Below, piece by piece: positions 52,799 through 61,457 of a stretch of DNA of 64,000 bases. Under the pieces are notes generated by a model, which was given only the letters and a program-made list of their open reading frames with translations, made no database searches and was not told the DNA's origin. Within the stretch, counting starts at the first letter, position 1. Each line of letters begins with the position of its first letter. The position numbers and the translations under genes were made by a program. This DNA comes from Methylomonas lenta (GTDB lineage Bacteria; Pseudomonadota; Gammaproteobacteria; Methylococcales; Methylomonadaceae): the NCBI RefSeq assembly GCF_001644015.1, contig NZ_LUUI01000101.1:1-64000 (forward strand), written 5' to 3'.

Positions 52799-53866
52799 AT
52801 GATCGACGTTTTCGATTTTTTTTCAGGATGCGGTGGAACTAGCAAGGGATTCGAACTTGCTGGTCTTGATATTCAAATGGCAATTGATTCGGATAAAGAT
52901 GCTGCATTAACTTATCGGAATAACTTTCCAAAAGCGAAATTTTATTGTGAAGACATTCGATCGTTTCCGACTGATTCGCTTTCATCTTTCGTATCTTCAA
53001 GACAAGACCGACCAATGTTGTTTTGCGGATGTGCTCCCTGTCAGCCTTTTTCAAAGCAAAAAAAAGGAAAGAACGATCAAGACAATCGAATTTCTTTGCT
53101 GCTTGAATTCTTAAGATTTATTCAATTTTTTTTGCCTGAATACGTTTTTATTGAGAATGTTCCAGGACTACAAAATGTATACGGCAAATGCGGTCCTTTC
53201 GATACATTTGTTACAGCACTTAAAAAATCACTATATCAAGTAGAATTCAAGTCAATTTCTTCTCAAGATTATGGTGTGCCACAAAAAAGAAAACGATTGG
53301 TATTGATTGCTTCTCGATTGGAATATATTTCTTTTCCAGATCCTACGCATGGTGATGGTTGGATCAATACCCGATTTACAACTGTCGCTGATAAAATAAA
53401 ACATTTACCAGCGATCGAAGCTGGCGAAGTTTGCTCCCAAGACAGCAATCATAGAGCAGCTAAATTATCACCTATTAATTTGGCAAGAATTAAAGCGACC
53501 CCTGAAGGAGGCGATCGTCGTCATTGGCCAGCGCAGTTGCTATTAAAATGCCATAAGGATTATGTCGGCCACTCAGACGTCTATGGCAGAATGAGGTGGA
53601 ACACTCCGGCAAGTGGACTCACAACCCGTTGCATTAGTTATTCCAATGGCCGTTTCGGCCATCCCGAGCAGAACCGAGCAATCAGTGTCAGAGAAGCGGC
53701 TTGTCTACAGACATTCCCAGAAGATTTCGTTTTTCTGGGAAATTTGAACTCTATGGCAAGACAAATCGGTAATGCCGTCCCTGTAGATGTAGCTCGTGTT
53801 TTCGGTGAGCATTTTCTGATCCATTATCAAAATTATTGCAAAACAAAGGATTCTAAAGCAGCGTAA
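52799..53866 (+). CDS. C5 cytosine-specific DNA methyltransferase
   Basis: 355 aa from the ATG at 52799; an upstream in-frame start is less likely. Motif I DFFSGCGGTSKGFELAGL, motif IV GCAPCQPFSKQKKG (catalytic Cys), motif VI ENVPGLQNV, motif VIII QDYGVPQKRKRLVLIA, motif X IGNAVPVDVARVF. A variable target-recognition region lies between VIII and X; the target site cannot be predicted. AT-rich. It is separated by 1 bp from an OLD-type ATPase gene, and a vsr pseudogene lies beyond. Confidence 0.93.
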   Translation: MIDVFDFFSGCGGTSKGFELAGLDIQMAIDSDKDAALTYRNNFPKAKFYCEDIRSFPTDSLSSFVSSRQDRPMLFCGCAPCQPFSKQKKGKNDQDNRISLLLEFLRFIQFFLPEYVFIENVPGLQNVYGKCGPFDTFVTALKKSLYQVEFKSISSQDYGVPQKRKRLVLIASRLEYISFPDPTHGDGWINTRFTTVADKIKHLPAIEAGEVCSQDSNHRAAKLSPINLARIKATPEGGDRRHWPAQLLLKCHKDYVGHSDVYGRMRWNTPASGLTTRCISYSNGRFGHPEQNRAISVREAACLQTFPEDFVFLGNLNSMARQIGNAVPVDVARVFGEHFLIHYQNYCKTKDSKAA

Positions 53867-53867
53867 T

Positions 53868-55652
53868 ATGGACGAATTTAAAAATAGTCTTTGTAAAATT
53901 AAACAGTTAATAGAAGCTAATCAATTCAGGCCCTATATAAACTATATTCGGTTTCCCTATTTTAAAAATATTCAGCAAGATACGAAGATTGAATTTGAAT
54001 ATCCTCTTACCGTACTAGTTGGAAAAAACGGGTGCGGAAAGAGCTCTGTTCTGCATGCTTTATATGGGGCACCTGAAGGAAAAAGTGTTGGAGATTTTTG
54101 GTTTTCTACAAACCTCGATCCCATCAAAGAGGATACTAGTGGTCGGAATCGAATGATCTACGGCTTCTACTCAAGCGATGCAGGCCGACAAGTTGAGGTT
54201 ATAAAGACAAGAATTCAATTTAAAAAAAAAGGCGGCGTAACTATAAATCCAGATTATTGGGAGCCGTCAAGGCCACTAAAAAACGATGGCATGGAAGACA
54301 TGCCTCCCTTACCGGAAGGTATAGAAGAATTACCAGGGAGATCGAAAACGCGATGGAATACTATCAGTAAAAATGTTGTGTATATTAATTTCAGGTCAGA
54401 ATTAAGTGCGTTTGATAAACTTTTCAATTTCCATGATTTGACTAATGCCCATCAAAGCAAACAAAATTATTTACGCACTTGGGCAATTCGATTGAAACAT
54501 GCAATTGATTGTAATTTAACTTCTTATACATTTTATAATAAAGATAGAATAAAGGAAAATAGAAAATTTTCCGATGATGAATTAGAGGCAATTTCATTAA
54601 TTTTGGAGAAAGATTATCAAAGTGGTAAATATATCGAGCATAGCTTTTTTAAGTCCGAAGGGTATTCTGTAATTTTTACAACGGATAAAATTCAATATTC
54701 CGAGGCTTTTGCAGGCAGCGGTGAATCAATCATCGTCAGATTGGTAGTTAAGGTACTTAATGCCCCTGATCATTCTTTGATTCTTTTGGATGAACCCGAA
54801 GTATCTCTTCATCCGGCAGCTCAAAAAAAATTACGTGAATTTTTACTTAAACAAATTATTAAGAAAAAACATCAAGTTATTATGGCGACACACTCGCCTA
54901 TTTTTGTTGATGGATTACCGAAAGAGGCCGTCAAACTTTTTTACTCTAATCCAATTACAAGGAAATTCGAAGTACAAAACGAAACCTATCCGGCTGAAGC
55001 ATTCCACCATCTTGGCTCATTACTACATTCAAAAAAAACGATAATTGTAGAAGATAAACTTGCCCAAAAAATAGTAGAAAAAGCGCTTAAATTGATCGGC
55101 AACATTCATGAAGATTATGATGTTGAATATTATCCAGGCGGGGCAACTGCATTAATCGGCAGTTACATTCCTTATCATTCGATTCAAACAGATAAAAACG
55201 TTTGGTTTGTCTTAGATGGCGATCAAAAACCTGATGAAGAGCATATTGATCCAGATACTATTCCTAGTATAGAAAGTAAAAAATTATCCGATTACATAAA
55301 AAATCAGGTTGGACAAGAGATTAAATTTATTCAAGATAGTAATAGCTCCAAGCAAGAAGAAGAGCTCCAACGACAATTTCTAAAATTTTACAGGGATAGA
55401 GTTTTTTACCTTCCGTCCCAAACACCTGAAAAATTCATTTGGGAAAATGTTTCAGCTTTGAAAAGCCAAGAAGAAATGCCGAAATGTTATAAACAAGCAT
55501 TTAAAAGTTATACCCAATCTGATCTAGGTGAGGATAATGTTAATTCTGAACAAATTTTTGTCATTCAACAGTCAATGTTGGCTAAGGTTCCAAGGGATTG
55601 TGAGGAAATGAGGAATTTGATAACAACGCTTGAAAATATCATCAATAATTAG
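53868..55652 (+). CDS. OLD-family ATPase/TOPRIM endonuclease
   Basis: 594 aa. ABC-type ATPase domain: Walker A VGKNGCGKSSVLHALYG (about residues 49-65), signature-like AGSGESIIVRLV, Walker B LILLDEPEVSLHP, H-loop MATHSP. C-terminal TOPRIM region with IVEDKLAQKIVEKAL (conserved Glu) and VWFVLDGDQKP (DxD-type acid pair). OLD proteins are ATP-regulated nucleases in phage defence. No UvrD-like GajB partner is present. The partner here is a cytosine methyltransferase, suggesting a restriction-modification or similar defence unit (inference). Confidence 0.85.
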   Translation: MDEFKNSLCKIKQLIEANQFRPYINYIRFPYFKNIQQDTKIEFEYPLTVLVGKNGCGKSSVLHALYGAPEGKSVGDFWFSTNLDPIKEDTSGRNRMIYGFYSSDAGRQVEVIKTRIQFKKKGGVTINPDYWEPSRPLKNDGMEDMPPLPEGIEELPGRSKTRWNTISKNVVYINFRSELSAFDKLFNFHDLTNAHQSKQNYLRTWAIRLKHAIDCNLTSYTFYNKDRIKENRKFSDDELEAISLILEKDYQSGKYIEHSFFKSEGYSVIFTTDKIQYSEAFAGSGESIIVRLVVKVLNAPDHSLILLDEPEVSLHPAAQKKLREFLLKQIIKKKHQVIMATHSPIFVDGLPKEAVKLFYSNPITRKFEVQNETYPAEAFHHLGSLLHSKKTIIVEDKLAQKIVEKALKLIGNIHEDYDVEYYPGGATALIGSYIPYHSIQTDKNVWFVLDGDQKPDEEHIDPDTIPSIESKKLSDYIKNQVGQEIKFIQDSNSSKQEEELQRQFLKFYRDRVFYLPSQTPEKFIWENVSALKSQEEMPKCYKQAFKSYTQSDLGEDNVNSEQIFVIQQSMLAKVPRDCEEMRNLITTLENIINN

Positions 55653-55965
55653 TTAAAAATGATCTAATCTTTTCGGTGATATTTAAATTCAGTCCACATT
55701 GCCAAATAACCAAAGTCTTCCATCCTGAATTCTCCAGTTCTTTTGTGTTTTTCCCATCTATTTTTTGATTAGAATTGATTTGAGTATTCCAAAAATATTT
55801 ACGTGTTTCTGGGGGGGCGTCGCCTTACAATTAGGCATGTCCATGCCAAAAATAGCCATGCACAAATATTACTTTATTTCTCCCTCGGAAAACAATATCG
55901 GGGTGCCCTGGTGAATCTTTTCAGTGTAATCTATAACGAAAACTCATCGAGAAAATCAATTTTTA
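55642..55965 (-). pseudogene. vsr: Vsr mismatch endonuclease pseudogene
   Basis: On the minus strand one frame encodes FSMSFRYRLH, stop, KDSPGHPDIVFRGRNKVIFV, then HGYFWHGHA, stop, L, stop, GDAPPETRKYFWNTQI and ENSGWKTLVIWQCGLNLNIT, ending at TGA (55642-55644). These are Vsr hallmarks: the catalytic Asp in PDIV, HGYFWHGH and GWKTLVIWQC. Three nonsense codons (at 55921-55923, 55831-55833 and 55825-55827) break it without a frameshift. The N-terminal 20-25 residues are not visible. Vsr normally repairs T:G mismatches made by deamination at a cytosine methylase site, which fits the adjacent methyltransferase. Confidence 0.8.
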
Positions 55966-56151
55966 GAGCCCGTAGGTTGCAGTAAACAAAGTGAACTGCA
56001 TCTTTCGCGATTGATGAGGTCCGTTCATCATTAAATCCTATACGCGCTCAGTGCACATTTTGAATAGATAGAACTACCGCATCGCCAGCAGTCTTCCTAA
56101 ATTTTTCGAGTTAGCACTGTCATACTTCTTGCTGTCCGATAAATGTGATTA

Positions 56152-56523
56152 TTATGACTTTAATAATTCATAAATATCGCTGACTATTTTTCCTAACCGT
56201 TTAGAGGATAGAGATTTTGTTGAATATTCTTGGGCTTGGCTTTTAGCATTTGAGCTGCTGTTGAACATTTCTATTAGTTGCATTTTTGTCCATTTTTTAA
56301 ATGCAAAGCCAGGCGATAAAACGTATTGTTCAGGTGAATACCAGAACTCATCTCCTGTTGAATCTATAACCTGAATAATGCTTTTACCTTCAATAGGTGT
56401 TGAACTTATACAGCTTTTGGCTAATTGTTTAATATTGAATGCAGAATAAAGGCACTCGGCAGAGAGCACAATCACTGGATATTTTGGCTTCCGCATTATG
56501 ATATTAAATTCTATTTGATCCAC
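56152..56523 (-). CDS. Unknown protein, end of cargo 2
   Basis: 123 aa. Starts MDQIEFNIIMRKPKYPVIVL, has a DSTGDEFWYSPEQYVLSPGF core and a helical Ser/Lys-rich C-terminus with SKRLGKIVSDIYELL. I do not recognise the family. AT-rich like the rest of cargo 2 and on the opposite strand to the ICE genes; the 239 bp downstream to 56762 hold nothing notable. Confidence 0.55.
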   Translation of the reverse strand: MDQIEFNIIMRKPKYPVIVLSAECLYSAFNIKQLAKSCISSTPIEGKSIIQVIDSTGDEFWYSPEQYVLSPGFAFKKWTKMQLIEMFNSSSNAKSQAQEYSTKSLSSKRLGKIVSDIYELLKS

Positions 56524-56798
56524 ATGAATCCTTTGATTTCGTTCTGGTTGTGACGGGTTATTCTCTTGATCTGTATATTTTAAATACTAACATCATCTTT
56601 ATGGCAATAAGATTTTGTTAGAAGCTCGCTTAAACATCAAGCAATTCATTGTTGTCGTCATAAACAGCCATTTAGCAACCTCAAATCATTCAAACTTCCC
56701 AACAAAACCCTGGCTCACTAACTTAGGGTTTCAGCTGGGCTTTTGTCTGCCAGTTATGAACAATGAGCCCCACTATTCCTGATCGGGAGCGGGTTCCA

Positions 56799-57089
56799 AT
56801 GCTGTGCAAAATTCGAGTTGTGCTGATTCTACTGTGTTTTCCATGGTCTGTGCTAGCCGATTTGGATGGTGAGCGGACCGCTTTGGTCAAAATCATTCAT
56901 GAACTGGACGGCTTGGAACCTTTAATCGTTACCGCGCAAGCCCAAGCGGATCAGGATGGTCGGGTGCAATTTCAATATGACTGGCTGCTGCTGGATATTG
57001 AACGCATCAAACTCGGCATTCAGGAACACCTGACGGCGCCTCGCCAGGCCCGCAGTTTTCCGCCGCTGAAAGGTGATTACCGGCGTTAG
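56799..57089 (+). CDS. RAQPRD-family ICE protein (TIGR01690-like)
   Basis: 96 aa from the ATG at 56799. Signal peptide (VVLILLCFPWSVLA), then DLDGERTALVKIIHELDGLE, a glutamine/alanine run AQAQADQDGRVQFQYDWL and IKLGIQEHL. The short arginine/alanine-containing region QARSFPPLKGDYRR matches the RAQPRD name motif by position. First core gene after cargo 2. Confidence 0.85.
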   Translation: MLCKIRVVLILLCFPWSVLADLDGERTALVKIIHELDGLEPLIVTAQAQADQDGRVQFQYDWLLLDIERIKLGIQEHLTAPRQARSFPPLKGDYRR

Positions 57090-57098
57090 GCCAACAGT

Positions 57099-57332
57099 AT
57101 GACGAATACCCAGGTTTCGGCATTTTCCCATTCCACCGGCGGTGTGCTGCCTGGCCAGTTGTTGTTGGTGATTGCCGGTGTGCTGGCGGTGATTTATCTG
57201 CTCTGGTTAGCCTGGCTGGCCTATGCGCAACTGGTGGCCTGGCAAACCGGCCAAGGGGTTTTTTATGACCTGCTGTTGTCGATCATGCGCGGCGGCGTGG
57301 TGGCTTTGTTACTGGGCTATTTACTCCGTTAA
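57099..57332 (+). CDS. ICE protein, TIGR03758 (PFL_4701)-like
   Basis: 77 aa, two membrane helices (about residues 18-42 and 58-76) joined by QLVAWQTGQGVFYDLLLSIM. Size, topology and position match PFL_4701-type proteins of the transfer operon. Stop is 27 bp before the next start. Confidence 0.8.
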   Translation: MTNTQVSAFSHSTGGVLPGQLLLVIAGVLAVIYLLWLAWLAYAQLVAWQTGQGVFYDLLLSIMRGGVVALLLGYLLR

Positions 57333-57358
57333 TGTGTTTTTTATCAGAGGATTTCATT

Positions 57359-57718
57359 ATGTTTAAGCGCTTACAACACAATCTCTTTCCCAAACTCCTG
57401 GGGTGTTGGGCTAGTCTTATGCTTCTTAGCGGCAATCTGTATGCCGCCTTGCCGACAGCCGTAGCACCCAGTAATGCTCCGAAAGCCGGCGACTGGCTGA
57501 CCTTAATCAAAGGCTATGCCAAAGATGCCGGTTTGGTGATCGGGTTGGTATTGGCGGTGGTGGCTTTTTTATGGATTGCCTGGATCACCATCTCCAAATT
57601 CAACGAAGCCCGCACCGGCAGAGCCGAATGGGGCGAGGTGGGTTTGACCGCCGTGGTAGCGGCCGGCGTAATGATCTTCATCAGTTATCTGCTCACCGAG
57701 GCGTCTAAGGTCATTTGA
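57359..57718 (+). CDS. ICE protein, TIGR03745 (PFL_4702)-like
   Basis: 119 aa from the ATG at 57359 (ribosome site AGAGG). Signal-anchor, then two membrane helices including DAGLVIGLVLAVVAFLWIAW and VAAGVMIFISYLL. Resembles TraA/VirB2-like pilin-type proteins in topology and matches TIGR03745 by position. Confidence 0.8.
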   Translation: MFKRLQHNLFPKLLGCWASLMLLSGNLYAALPTAVAPSNAPKAGDWLTLIKGYAKDAGLVIGLVLAVVAFLWIAWITISKFNEARTGRAEWGEVGLTAVVAAGVMIFISYLLTEASKVI

Positions 57719-57720
57719 GC

Positions 57721-58098
57721 ATGGACGATTTCAGCGAAACCTTGGCCGACCGCCTCAATCAGGAGCCAGTCATCTTCAGAGGCAGCACACATTCCGAGTT
57801 AGGGCTGATTTTGTTGTTGGCCACGCTGTTCTGGTTGCCGGTCAGTTTGCTGATTGCCGCCTGCTTGGGGGCGCCGGCCATGGGTTTAGGGTTGGCGATG
57901 GTGGGTGTATTAGTGACGATCGTGTTCGGTTCGACTTGGTTTCAACGCATCAAGCGCGGCCGGCCGGATTACTACTACCAGCATCGCTTGATGATTTTTC
58001 TGCATCGACTCGGGCTGCGTAACACCCGGCTGATTCTCAGTAGCGGACATTGGGATCTGGGCCGTGCCGAGTGGCAAGCGCCATTTAGAGCAACATAA
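57721..58098 (+). CDS. ICE protein, TIGR03750-like
   Basis: 125 aa (ATG at 57721; a TTG at 57715 overlapping the previous stop is possible). Begins DDFSETLADRLNQEPVIFRG, two central membrane helices (about 25-70), then RIKRGRPDYYYQHRLMIFL. This is the TraL/VirB3-like position in such operons. Overlaps the next gene by 1 bp. Confidence 0.82.
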   Translation: MDDFSETLADRLNQEPVIFRGSTHSELGLILLLATLFWLPVSLLIAACLGAPAMGLGLAMVGVLVTIVFGSTWFQRIKRGRPDYYYQHRLMIFLHRLGLRNTRLILSSGHWDLGRAEWQAPFRAT

Positions 58099-58742
58099 TG
58101 CGTTATCAGGATCTGAACAGCCGGCTGCTCGCGCATATCAACACGTTGCGAGCCGTCATCGCCGGGTTGACGCTCATGTTATTACTGCTGGGCTATGCCT
58201 GGCATGCCGCTCGCAGCGATATCCGGATTCATATTCCACCCGACTTGCGTTCCGGTGCGGTGGTCCAAGCCGACGACATCGCCCCGGCCCATGTGTATGC
58301 CTTTGCAGCTTACATCTTCCAGCAGCTCAATCACTGGGACAGCGATGGCGAAACCGATTACGGCCAACAGATTTTCCGCATGGCGGCCTATTTAACCCCG
58401 GATTTTCGGGAATATTTGAGCAACGATTTAGCCATTCGCGGTAAACGCGGCGAGCTGGCAGGCCGGGTGCGCTCGATTCAACCGGTCGCCGGTCGCGGTT
58501 ATGAAGAACGCCGGGTTGAGCTCATTGATCCGCATACCTGGCTGGTCTGGTTGGATTTTACCATTCAGGAAACCGTGCGTGGCATGGACGTTAAGCAAGT
58601 CCGCATCCGCTATCCATTAACGGTGGTGCGCTACGACATCGATCCTGAGCTTAATCCTTGGGGTTTGGCCTTAAGCGGCTTTGCCGGCGACGGGCCTAAA
58701 CGTATTGATGCCTTGGATAAATCTGAGGCTAGCCACGAGTGA
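58098..58742 (+). CDS. ICE protein, TIGR03746 (PFL_4703, DUF2895)-like
   Basis: 214 aa, one N-terminal membrane helix (VIAGLTLMLLLLGYAWHAA) and a periplasmic domain: IHIPPDLRSGAVV, VYAFAAYIFQQLNHWDSDGE, ETVRGMDVKQVRIRYPLTVV. Matches the TraE/VirB5-8-like PFL_4703 family. Overlaps the previous stop by one base. Confidence 0.85.
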   Translation: MRYQDLNSRLLAHINTLRAVIAGLTLMLLLLGYAWHAARSDIRIHIPPDLRSGAVVQADDIAPAHVYAFAAYIFQQLNHWDSDGETDYGQQIFRMAAYLTPDFREYLSNDLAIRGKRGELAGRVRSIQPVAGRGYEERRVELIDPHTWLVWLDFTIQETVRGMDVKQVRIRYPLTVVRYDIDPELNPWGLALSGFAGDGPKRIDALDKSEASHE

Positions 58743-58752
58743 GGGCGAAACG

Positions 58753-59604
58753 ATGCAGACAGGTAACCAATCGTCATTTGAAAAACCGGGATTATTAGTC
58801 TTCCTATGCATTAGCCTCAGTTTCAGTCAGCCCAATTGGGCAGAGTCTGCCGTGGAACGTTTGTTTTGGGACAAGGTACCCTTGCGTATTACCTTGCCGG
58901 TGGGCCAGGAACGCTTGGTGAGCTTTCCTGGCGAAGTGCGAGTCGGCATCCCTGCGCCATTGACTGGCAAGTTACGCACCCAAAGCCATGCCGGTACTGT
59001 GTATTGGTTAGCCAAAGAGTCTTTTGAGCCCCAGCGTATCGAAGTGCGCGAGCTGGACGGGCAGGGCATTGTACTGATCGATCTGAGTGCCAAACAAGCG
59101 CCGGATTTGCCGGCTAATCCGATTGAAATTCTGTTCAGACCCGGACAGCGATCATCTGCGGAGGCTTTATTAGGCGAAGAAGCCGATGCAACGATACCGC
59201 AGGTTGCTAGCCAAAAATCTAATCCCGGCAAAAAACCAAAAACCGCCGGCCTGGTGGCCTTAACCCGCTTTGCCGCCCAGCAACTCTATGCGCCGCAGCG
59301 CTTATTGAAAACCGCACCATGGATACAGCGGGTGTCGGTCAGTCAGACGCCGTTAGAACATTTGCTGCGAGGCGAACAAATTTTAGCGACGCCGATTGCC
59401 AGCTGGCACAGCGGCAGACTGTATGTAACAGCGGTTGAACTCAAAAACACCGGCCCTGATTTTATCGATCTCGATCCACTCCAATTGCGCGGCCAATGGC
59501 GGGCAGCGACTTTTCAGCATAGCCGTTTGCATCCGGCCGGCAGCGAAGCCGATACCAGTGCGGTGTACTTGGTGTCCGACCGGCCTTTTCACGAGGCGCT
59601 GTAA
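58753..59604 (+). CDS. ICE protein, TIGR03749 (PFL_4704)-like
   Basis: 283 aa from the ATG at 58753. Signal peptide, then ERLFWDKVPLRITLPVGQER, LVSFPGEVRVGIPAPL and the C-terminal VELKNTGPDFIDLDPLQLRG and GQWRAATFQHSRLHPAG. Family resemblance is to TraK/VirB9-like outer-channel proteins. Closely followed by the next gene (1 bp). Confidence 0.85.
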   Translation: MQTGNQSSFEKPGLLVFLCISLSFSQPNWAESAVERLFWDKVPLRITLPVGQERLVSFPGEVRVGIPAPLTGKLRTQSHAGTVYWLAKESFEPQRIEVRELDGQGIVLIDLSAKQAPDLPANPIEILFRPGQRSSAEALLGEEADATIPQVASQKSNPGKKPKTAGLVALTRFAAQQLYAPQRLLKTAPWIQRVSVSQTPLEHLLRGEQILATPIASWHSGRLYVTAVELKNTGPDFIDLDPLQLRGQWRAATFQHSRLHPAGSEADTSAVYLVSDRPFHEAL

Positions 59605-59605
59605 G

Positions 59606-61012
59606 ATGGGCGCGAACCGGCTATTACCCATCGTTGCCGGGCTTATCCTGCTGATGTTGATTGTAGTCGGCGTCAAGACGTACCGTCAGCCATCACCGGC
59701 TGTGCATTTGTCGGCTGTGCCGCAAGCCGGTCGGCCGGATGTCGACTCGCCCGCCGACACCATACGCACACTGACCGCTGAAGTCGCGGTGATTAAAAGC
59801 GAAAGCGAAAAGCTGCAGATGCAAAATGAGGCCTTGCTTAAACAGCGTGATGAAATCGAAACCCGGGTCAAAGCCGAGCTGCAAACCCAACTGGCTCAAG
59901 ATACGCAACAACAGGCCAACGAAGCGGTCAGCCAACTGGCACAGCAAATCGATTATTTTAAAAACCGGTTGGATCAATTGAGTGACGCACCCACTCAAGC
60001 CCAGACAGATGCTGGTAACGATATTCCAATCGGTTTTGGCATCGGCGCTGACGACGGTTTGAAAGGTTTCGAATCCCCCCTGACCTGGATCGAACCCTTA
60101 GGCACTCCAACCGATGACAAAGGCCGGCCCATTTTTAAGCGCGTGGCGAACGGTGCAGAGCGCTTATTACACACTAGTCAATCAGCTGCTGGCACGACCG
60201 AAGCCTATCTGACAGAATCCGTCGGTGCCTTAACCGAACCGGATCGGCCGGTCTATACCGTGCCACGCAATGCCACCTTGATTGGCGCCACCGGCATGAC
60301 CGCTTTAATCGGCAGAATACCGATCAAAGGCGCGATTGAAGATCCCTTTCCATTCAAAGTCATTGTCGGCCGGGATAATCTGGCTGCCAACGGCATCGAA
60401 ATGCCCGGGCTAGATGGGGTGATTTTCAGCGGTAAGGCGTCGGGTGACTGGACCTTATCCTGCGTGCGCGGGGACGTGTTGTCAGCGACCTATGTATTTG
60501 CCGACGGTACCATTCGCAGCTTATCGGCGGATGACAATAGTCTAAGCCGAGATAAACAAGCCACCGCTTCTGGCCAGACCGGCAATGCCACGCGCACGCT
60601 GGGCTGGATTTCCGATCGGCGAGGGGTTCCCTGTGTGACCGGCTCCCGCATCAGCAATGCTGCCAGCTATTTGTCCGGACGCATACTGGCCTCGGCGGCC
60701 GAAGCAGCGGCCGGGGCGTTTAGTCAAAGTCAGGTCACCAACAGTATATCGGCGGCACAAGGCTTGGCGACCTCGGTGATCACCGGCGATGCGGCGCAGT
60801 ATGCCGGTGGCAAAGCCATGGCCGGAGGGGCTACCGAAGTCAGTGAGTATTTGCGCGAGCGGGCCGCGCAGTCGTTTGATGTGGTGTATGTGGATACCGG
60901 CGCGGAACTGGCGATTCATATCGATGTGGCCTTGCCGATTGATTATGAACCGGGCGGCCGCAAAACCCAGTATGACTTGGCCGAAAACGAGGTTGACGAT
61001 GATTTGGATTAA
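59606..61012 (+). CDS. ICE protein, TIGR03752 (PFL_4705)-like
   Basis: 468 aa from the ATG at 59606. Signal-anchor (LLPIVAGLILLMLIVVGVKT), coiled coil (about residues 45-115, VAVIKSESEKLQMQNEALLK), then a VirB10/TraB-like beta domain: PRNATLIGATGMTALIGRIP, FPFKVIVGRDNLAANG, a Gly/Ala-rich stretch and IHIDVALPIDYEPGG at the end. Bridges the inner and outer parts of the channel. Overlaps the next gene by 14 bp. Confidence 0.87.
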   Translation: MGANRLLPIVAGLILLMLIVVGVKTYRQPSPAVHLSAVPQAGRPDVDSPADTIRTLTAEVAVIKSESEKLQMQNEALLKQRDEIETRVKAELQTQLAQDTQQQANEAVSQLAQQIDYFKNRLDQLSDAPTQAQTDAGNDIPIGFGIGADDGLKGFESPLTWIEPLGTPTDDKGRPIFKRVANGAERLLHTSQSAAGTTEAYLTESVGALTEPDRPVYTVPRNATLIGATGMTALIGRIPIKGAIEDPFPFKVIVGRDNLAANGIEMPGLDGVIFSGKASGDWTLSCVRGDVLSATYVFADGTIRSLSADDNSLSRDKQATASGQTGNATRTLGWISDRRGVPCVTGSRISNAASYLSGRILASAAEAAAGAFSQSQVTNSISAAQGLATSVITGDAAQYAGGKAMAGGATEVSEYLRERAAQSFDVVYVDTGAELAIHIDVALPIDYEPGGRKTQYDLAENEVDDDLD

Positions 61013-61457
61013 CTGTTGGTCACAGTCTTGCTCAGTCGTGCTGATGGTCAGTTTGTTGAGCGGCTGTGCGACGGGTGATAAAGAAAGCATCCTGCCGCAG
61101 GACGGGCCGACTATGAAAGAGGTCTATCAACGACATTTTTCCGGAACGTCGAACGACGCCAATCAATCCGTACTGACTCCTTCGATCAAGCCTTACCGGC
61201 CAGCAGAGTTACCGACTGAGCAACAGGAAAAAGACCAAAACCAAAACCAAAACCCAATTTCAACGCCCTTCACCCAATCCACCAGGCAGACTCTGCAACA
61301 ACAGTTTCCGCGCTTGAAAAACCCTACCTTGATACTGTATGTGTTTCCACATCTCAGCGGCGATGGACACATACCCGTGCCGGGTTATGCCACAGGCTTC
61401 AGTTTTTATGAGACGATCGAGTTCGCCTTGCCGGGTGAGCCGGAGGCGGGTTACTGA
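60999..61457 (+). CDS. ICE lipoprotein, TIGR03751-like
   Basis: 152 aa. ATG at 60999 inside the end of the previous gene; lipobox MVSLLSGC. Then GPTMKEVYQRHFSG, a Gln/Asn-rich linker and a conserved C-terminal block FPRLKNPTLILYVFPHL and YETIEFALPGEPEAGY. VirB7-like position in the operon. Its stop overlaps the next ATG by one base. Confidence 0.85.
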   Translation: MIWINCWSQSCSVVLMVSLLSGCATGDKESILPQDGPTMKEVYQRHFSGTSNDANQSVLTPSIKPYRPAELPTEQQEKDQNQNQNPISTPFTQSTRQTLQQQFPRLKNPTLILYVFPHLSGDGHIPVPGYATGFSFYETIEFALPGEPEAGY

